Part shown: positions 61,983-64,000 of the stretch, in pieces
Position numbering within the stretch: position 1 is the stretch's first letter
Layout of the letters: each line of letters begins with the position of its first letter
Assembly: GCA_020975725.1 (NCBI GenBank)
Contig: QXJR01000017.1
Coordinates: 1 to 64,000 of the forward strand
DNA: 64,000 nucleotides
DNA from: Picocystis sp. L7
Taxonomy: Eukaryota; Chlorophyta; Picocystophyceae; Picocystales; Picocystaceae
Direction of reading: 5' to 3'
Program-made: the position numbers and the translations under genes
Notes under the pieces: generated by a model
The model's database searches: none
Seen by the model: the letters and a program-made list of their open reading frames with translations, nothing else
What the model was told of the DNA's origin: nothing

Positions 61983-62321
61983 CCCTCCGGCGCGTCCAAA
62001 TGTCCGATGCGGCGCGCTCGCCACGTCGATTCGATCCGAACGATGCGCTCCACGTTGCGATCGGTTTTTTTTTGCACGTGTTTACGTACCGAAGGGGATC
62101 CCAAAGCCATGGGCTCGGCCAAGGGAGATCGATGAAAGGGTCCCCCGATCAAGCCGTTCCGATCGAACGGGAAGGGAGAACCGGAGACCGTCCCCGATCG
62201 ACCATGGGCTGTGTCCGACGAGGAAGGTACAGCGATGCTACGGGTTTCCTCCACGGGCGAGGGGCTTGGGTACGGCAAGGGGATGCGAAAGGGACGAGGC
62301 GACGACGCTCATTCGGCGACG
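61983..62321. promoter_or_regulatory. Divergent promoter region
   Basis: A 339-base spacer between the zinc-finger gene (minus) and peptide deformylase (plus). It contains a T8 run (62067-62074). The deformylase frame is open back to an ATG at 62235, which could extend the transit peptide. Confidence 0.35.
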
Positions 62322-63038
62322 ATGATGGTGGCGCGCGCTGCGGCGCGTCGAGCTACGATGCGCGGCGGACGGTCCAGGCTCGTGGCGACGATGAGACGTA
62401 ACGGGGGGAAGGGTTTCATGCGTGAAGTGCAAGACGTGCGGGAGGGACGGGAGGACGGCGTCAAGGAGATCGACTTCCAAGCACCGCTGCAAATCGTCAA
62501 GTATCCGGATCCGAGGCTGCGTGCCAAGAACATGCGCATCGACGAGTTCGGCGACTCCTTACGAGAGTTTGCCAAGGAAATGCTCGTGGCCATGGTGGAG
62601 TACGACGGCATCGGCTTGGCGGCACCGCAGGTGGGCGTGAACGTGCGACTCATGGTCTTCAATCCCGAAGGGGATCCTGAAAAGGGACCTGATTACGTGC
62701 TGGTGAATCCTAGGATCGTCAAGTCGTCCAACCGCCATTCCGTGTTCGAAGAAGGCTGCATTTCCTTCCCGGACATCTACGCCGAAGTGTTGAGGCCTGA
62801 ACGAGTGACGGTCGAGTACCAGGACTTGGACGGGAAGAAGTGCAAGATGCAATTGAATGGGCTCAAGGCACGGGTGTTCCAGCACGAGTACGACCATCTG
62901 CAAGGCGTGCTGTTCCACGATCGCATGTCCCCCGAAGTGTTGGAAACCGTTCGCAACGATCTGGAGGCGATGGAACAAGACTTCGCACGGGAAAACCCAG
63001 GAGTGCAGATACGGAAGGTCGCAAAGGTGACCGCGTGA
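62322..63038 (+). CDS. Peptide deformylase, plastid PDF1B-type
   Basis: The ATG at 62322 gives 238 residues beginning MMVARAAARRATMRGG, a good organelle presequence. An earlier ATG at 62235 is in frame. The three catalytic motifs are intact: GIGLAAPQVG (G-x-G-LAAxQ), EGCISFP (Cys metal ligand) and QHEYDHLQG (HExxH). The enzyme removes the formyl group from nascent chains made on plastid or mitochondrial ribosomes. The sequence around SIGFP-like EGCISFPDIYAEV follows the PDF1B form (EGCLSFP), not the PDF1A form. C-terminal helix (about 200-238) completes the fold. Confidence 0.95.
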   Translation: MMVARAAARRATMRGGRSRLVATMRRNGGKGFMREVQDVREGREDGVKEIDFQAPLQIVKYPDPRLRAKNMRIDEFGDSLREFAKEMLVAMVEYDGIGLAAPQVGVNVRLMVFNPEGDPEKGPDYVLVNPRIVKSSNRHSVFEEGCISFPDIYAEVLRPERVTVEYQDLDGKKCKMQLNGLKARVFQHEYDHLQGVLFHDRMSPEVLETVRNDLEAMEQDFARENPGVQIRKVAKVTA

Positions 63039-63168
63039 GTTCAACAGACACCGTACTCGCCTCCTTTCCGTCCCCGAAGAATAATCACTGCACCATTGTA
63101 AACTTGAAAAATCAATCAAAGTGACAGCAGTCGTTGTTGGCGTGGGCCGAGGCGCGCCGGAGGAGCCC

Positions 63169-63792
63169 TCAGTTGTACTTCTTGATCATATTCTCCAGCT
63201 TGTCTTTGGAAGCGCCGACAAGTTCTTCTTGTTTGATGCCGCTCTTCCAAATGTGGAACGTGGGCATGGCTTCAATACCTAGCTGAGCCACGACCGCCTG
63301 CACGGGATCCACCGAGGAAGGTCAGCACGCGCTCCGTCCCGCGCGTTCTCACGTCGAGGTCGCCCCTTCGTAGGGTTCGCATGCCGCACCTCGACCTCGT
63401 CGACGTCAATCTTGACAAAAACCACGTTGTCATACTTCAACGAGAGCTCTTCGAAGAAAGGTGCGATCATCCTGCAGGGTCCGCACCATGCGGCCGAGAA
63501 GTCCACGACCACCTGCGAGACGGGCCACAACGACACGCAACCGTCAGCTTCGTGGCTTGGACGCTCTGTTGCTGCGCCTTTCCATCGGTGGACTCGATCG
63601 TCTGACACGCGCGTGCGACGGATCGTGCCTCGCACACGCTTTCGCACGCGACCGCTCTCTTCCCCTTTCGTTTCCCGCTCCTTCGCTTTCGCTGCGTGGT
63701 CGGTACCGTCCACGCACCGGCTTGGCACTGTTGAGCACGAGTTCTTTCCACTGCGCTTCGTTTTCGATGCTGGTCACTTTACCACCGCCCAT
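63169..63792 (-). CDS. Thioredoxin (h/m-like), three exons
   Basis: Exons 63718-63792, 63390-63512 and 63169-63297 join in phase 0 across introns of 205 and 92 bases (GTGCGT...GCAG and GTGCGG...GTGCAG). The result is 108 residues, the usual length for thioredoxin. The middle exon carries the redox site WCGPC in [20 protein letters not shown]. The last begins [20 protein letters not shown], with the conserved cis-proline in MPTF. It ends MIKKYN. No targeting sequence is visible, so a cytosolic h-type protein is most likely. The exon structure makes it invisible as a single frame. Confidence 0.95.
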
Positions 63793-64000
63793 GTCGAACC
63801 TCTTGTTTGTGTGTGTGTGTCTTTCGGATCTGCAGTTGCGAAGACGTGCACGTGGATGTGGACCTCAGCACGACTGATCTGAGCCCTGTGGTCCCTCCCA
63901 ACCGAACAGGTGGGATGCCCACCAGAGATCCTTCCCAACCTTCCCTCTCGATCCCTCTCGAACAGAAGAGGGCTTCTGCAGGACCCAGACGGCGGTCCGA

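Overview
The window looks like nuclear DNA of a small photosynthetic eukaryote, most likely a unicellular alga of the green lineage or another Archaeplastida member. The proteins include an HY5-like bZIP, an RWP-RK factor, an LRP1/SHI-type zinc finger, a LOG-type cytokinin enzyme, a plant-type peroxisomal enoyl-CoA hydratase ending in SRL, a plastid-type peptide deformylase and a CURT1-like thylakoid protein. Genes are compact and mostly intronless. Seven introns could be placed by homology or reading frame (63 to 265 bases, all GT..AG), plus one weaker case in the fused kinase-LOG gene. No bacterial operon structure, virus-like element or CRISPR array was seen.

Bases 1 to about 15,100 are AT-richer and gene-poor. 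They hold scattered unrecognised ORF fragments, one tRNA-Gln, and two minus-strand genes for type II (Golgi-style) membrane proteins: a kinase-like protein and a GT34-like glycosyltransferase. From about 15,150 the sequence becomes GC-rich and gene-dense and stays so to the end, apart from a few short non-coding stretches.

From 15.8 to 30 kb lie a beta-strand-rich protein, an Mpv17/PMP22-like protein, a cyclophilin-TPR protein, a multi-pass membrane protein, a cytochrome P450, a tyrosine-phosphatase-like protein, the GARP subunit VPS51 (divergent from the phosphatase across a 45-base minisatellite), an hnRNP H/F-like protein and an HY5-like bZIP. From 30 to 43 kb there is an 888-base foldback DNA element with near-identical 215-base ends, then an AP endonuclease, an NAD(P)-binding plastid protein, a CURT1-like protein with a duplicated hydrophobic hairpin, mitochondrial ATP synthase delta, TXNDC9, an LRP1-type zinc-finger protein and TAF12.

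From 43 to 64 kb come an RWP-RK protein that also carries a RING finger, a conserved unknown protein, ARL2, U1A/U2B'', enoyl-CoA hydratase, MLH1, tRNA-Glu, a dolichol/phytol-kinase-like protein, a fusion of a pfkB (adenosine-kinase-like) domain with a LOG domain, a VTT-domain membrane protein, GAR synthetase, a four-finger C2H2 protein with a CXXC-like motif, peptide deformylase and a three-exon thioredoxin.

The strongest leads are the pfkB-LOG fusion, which could join two steps of cytokinin or purine salvage in one polypeptide, the RWP-RK plus RING architecture, the duplicated CURT1-like protein and the young foldback element.
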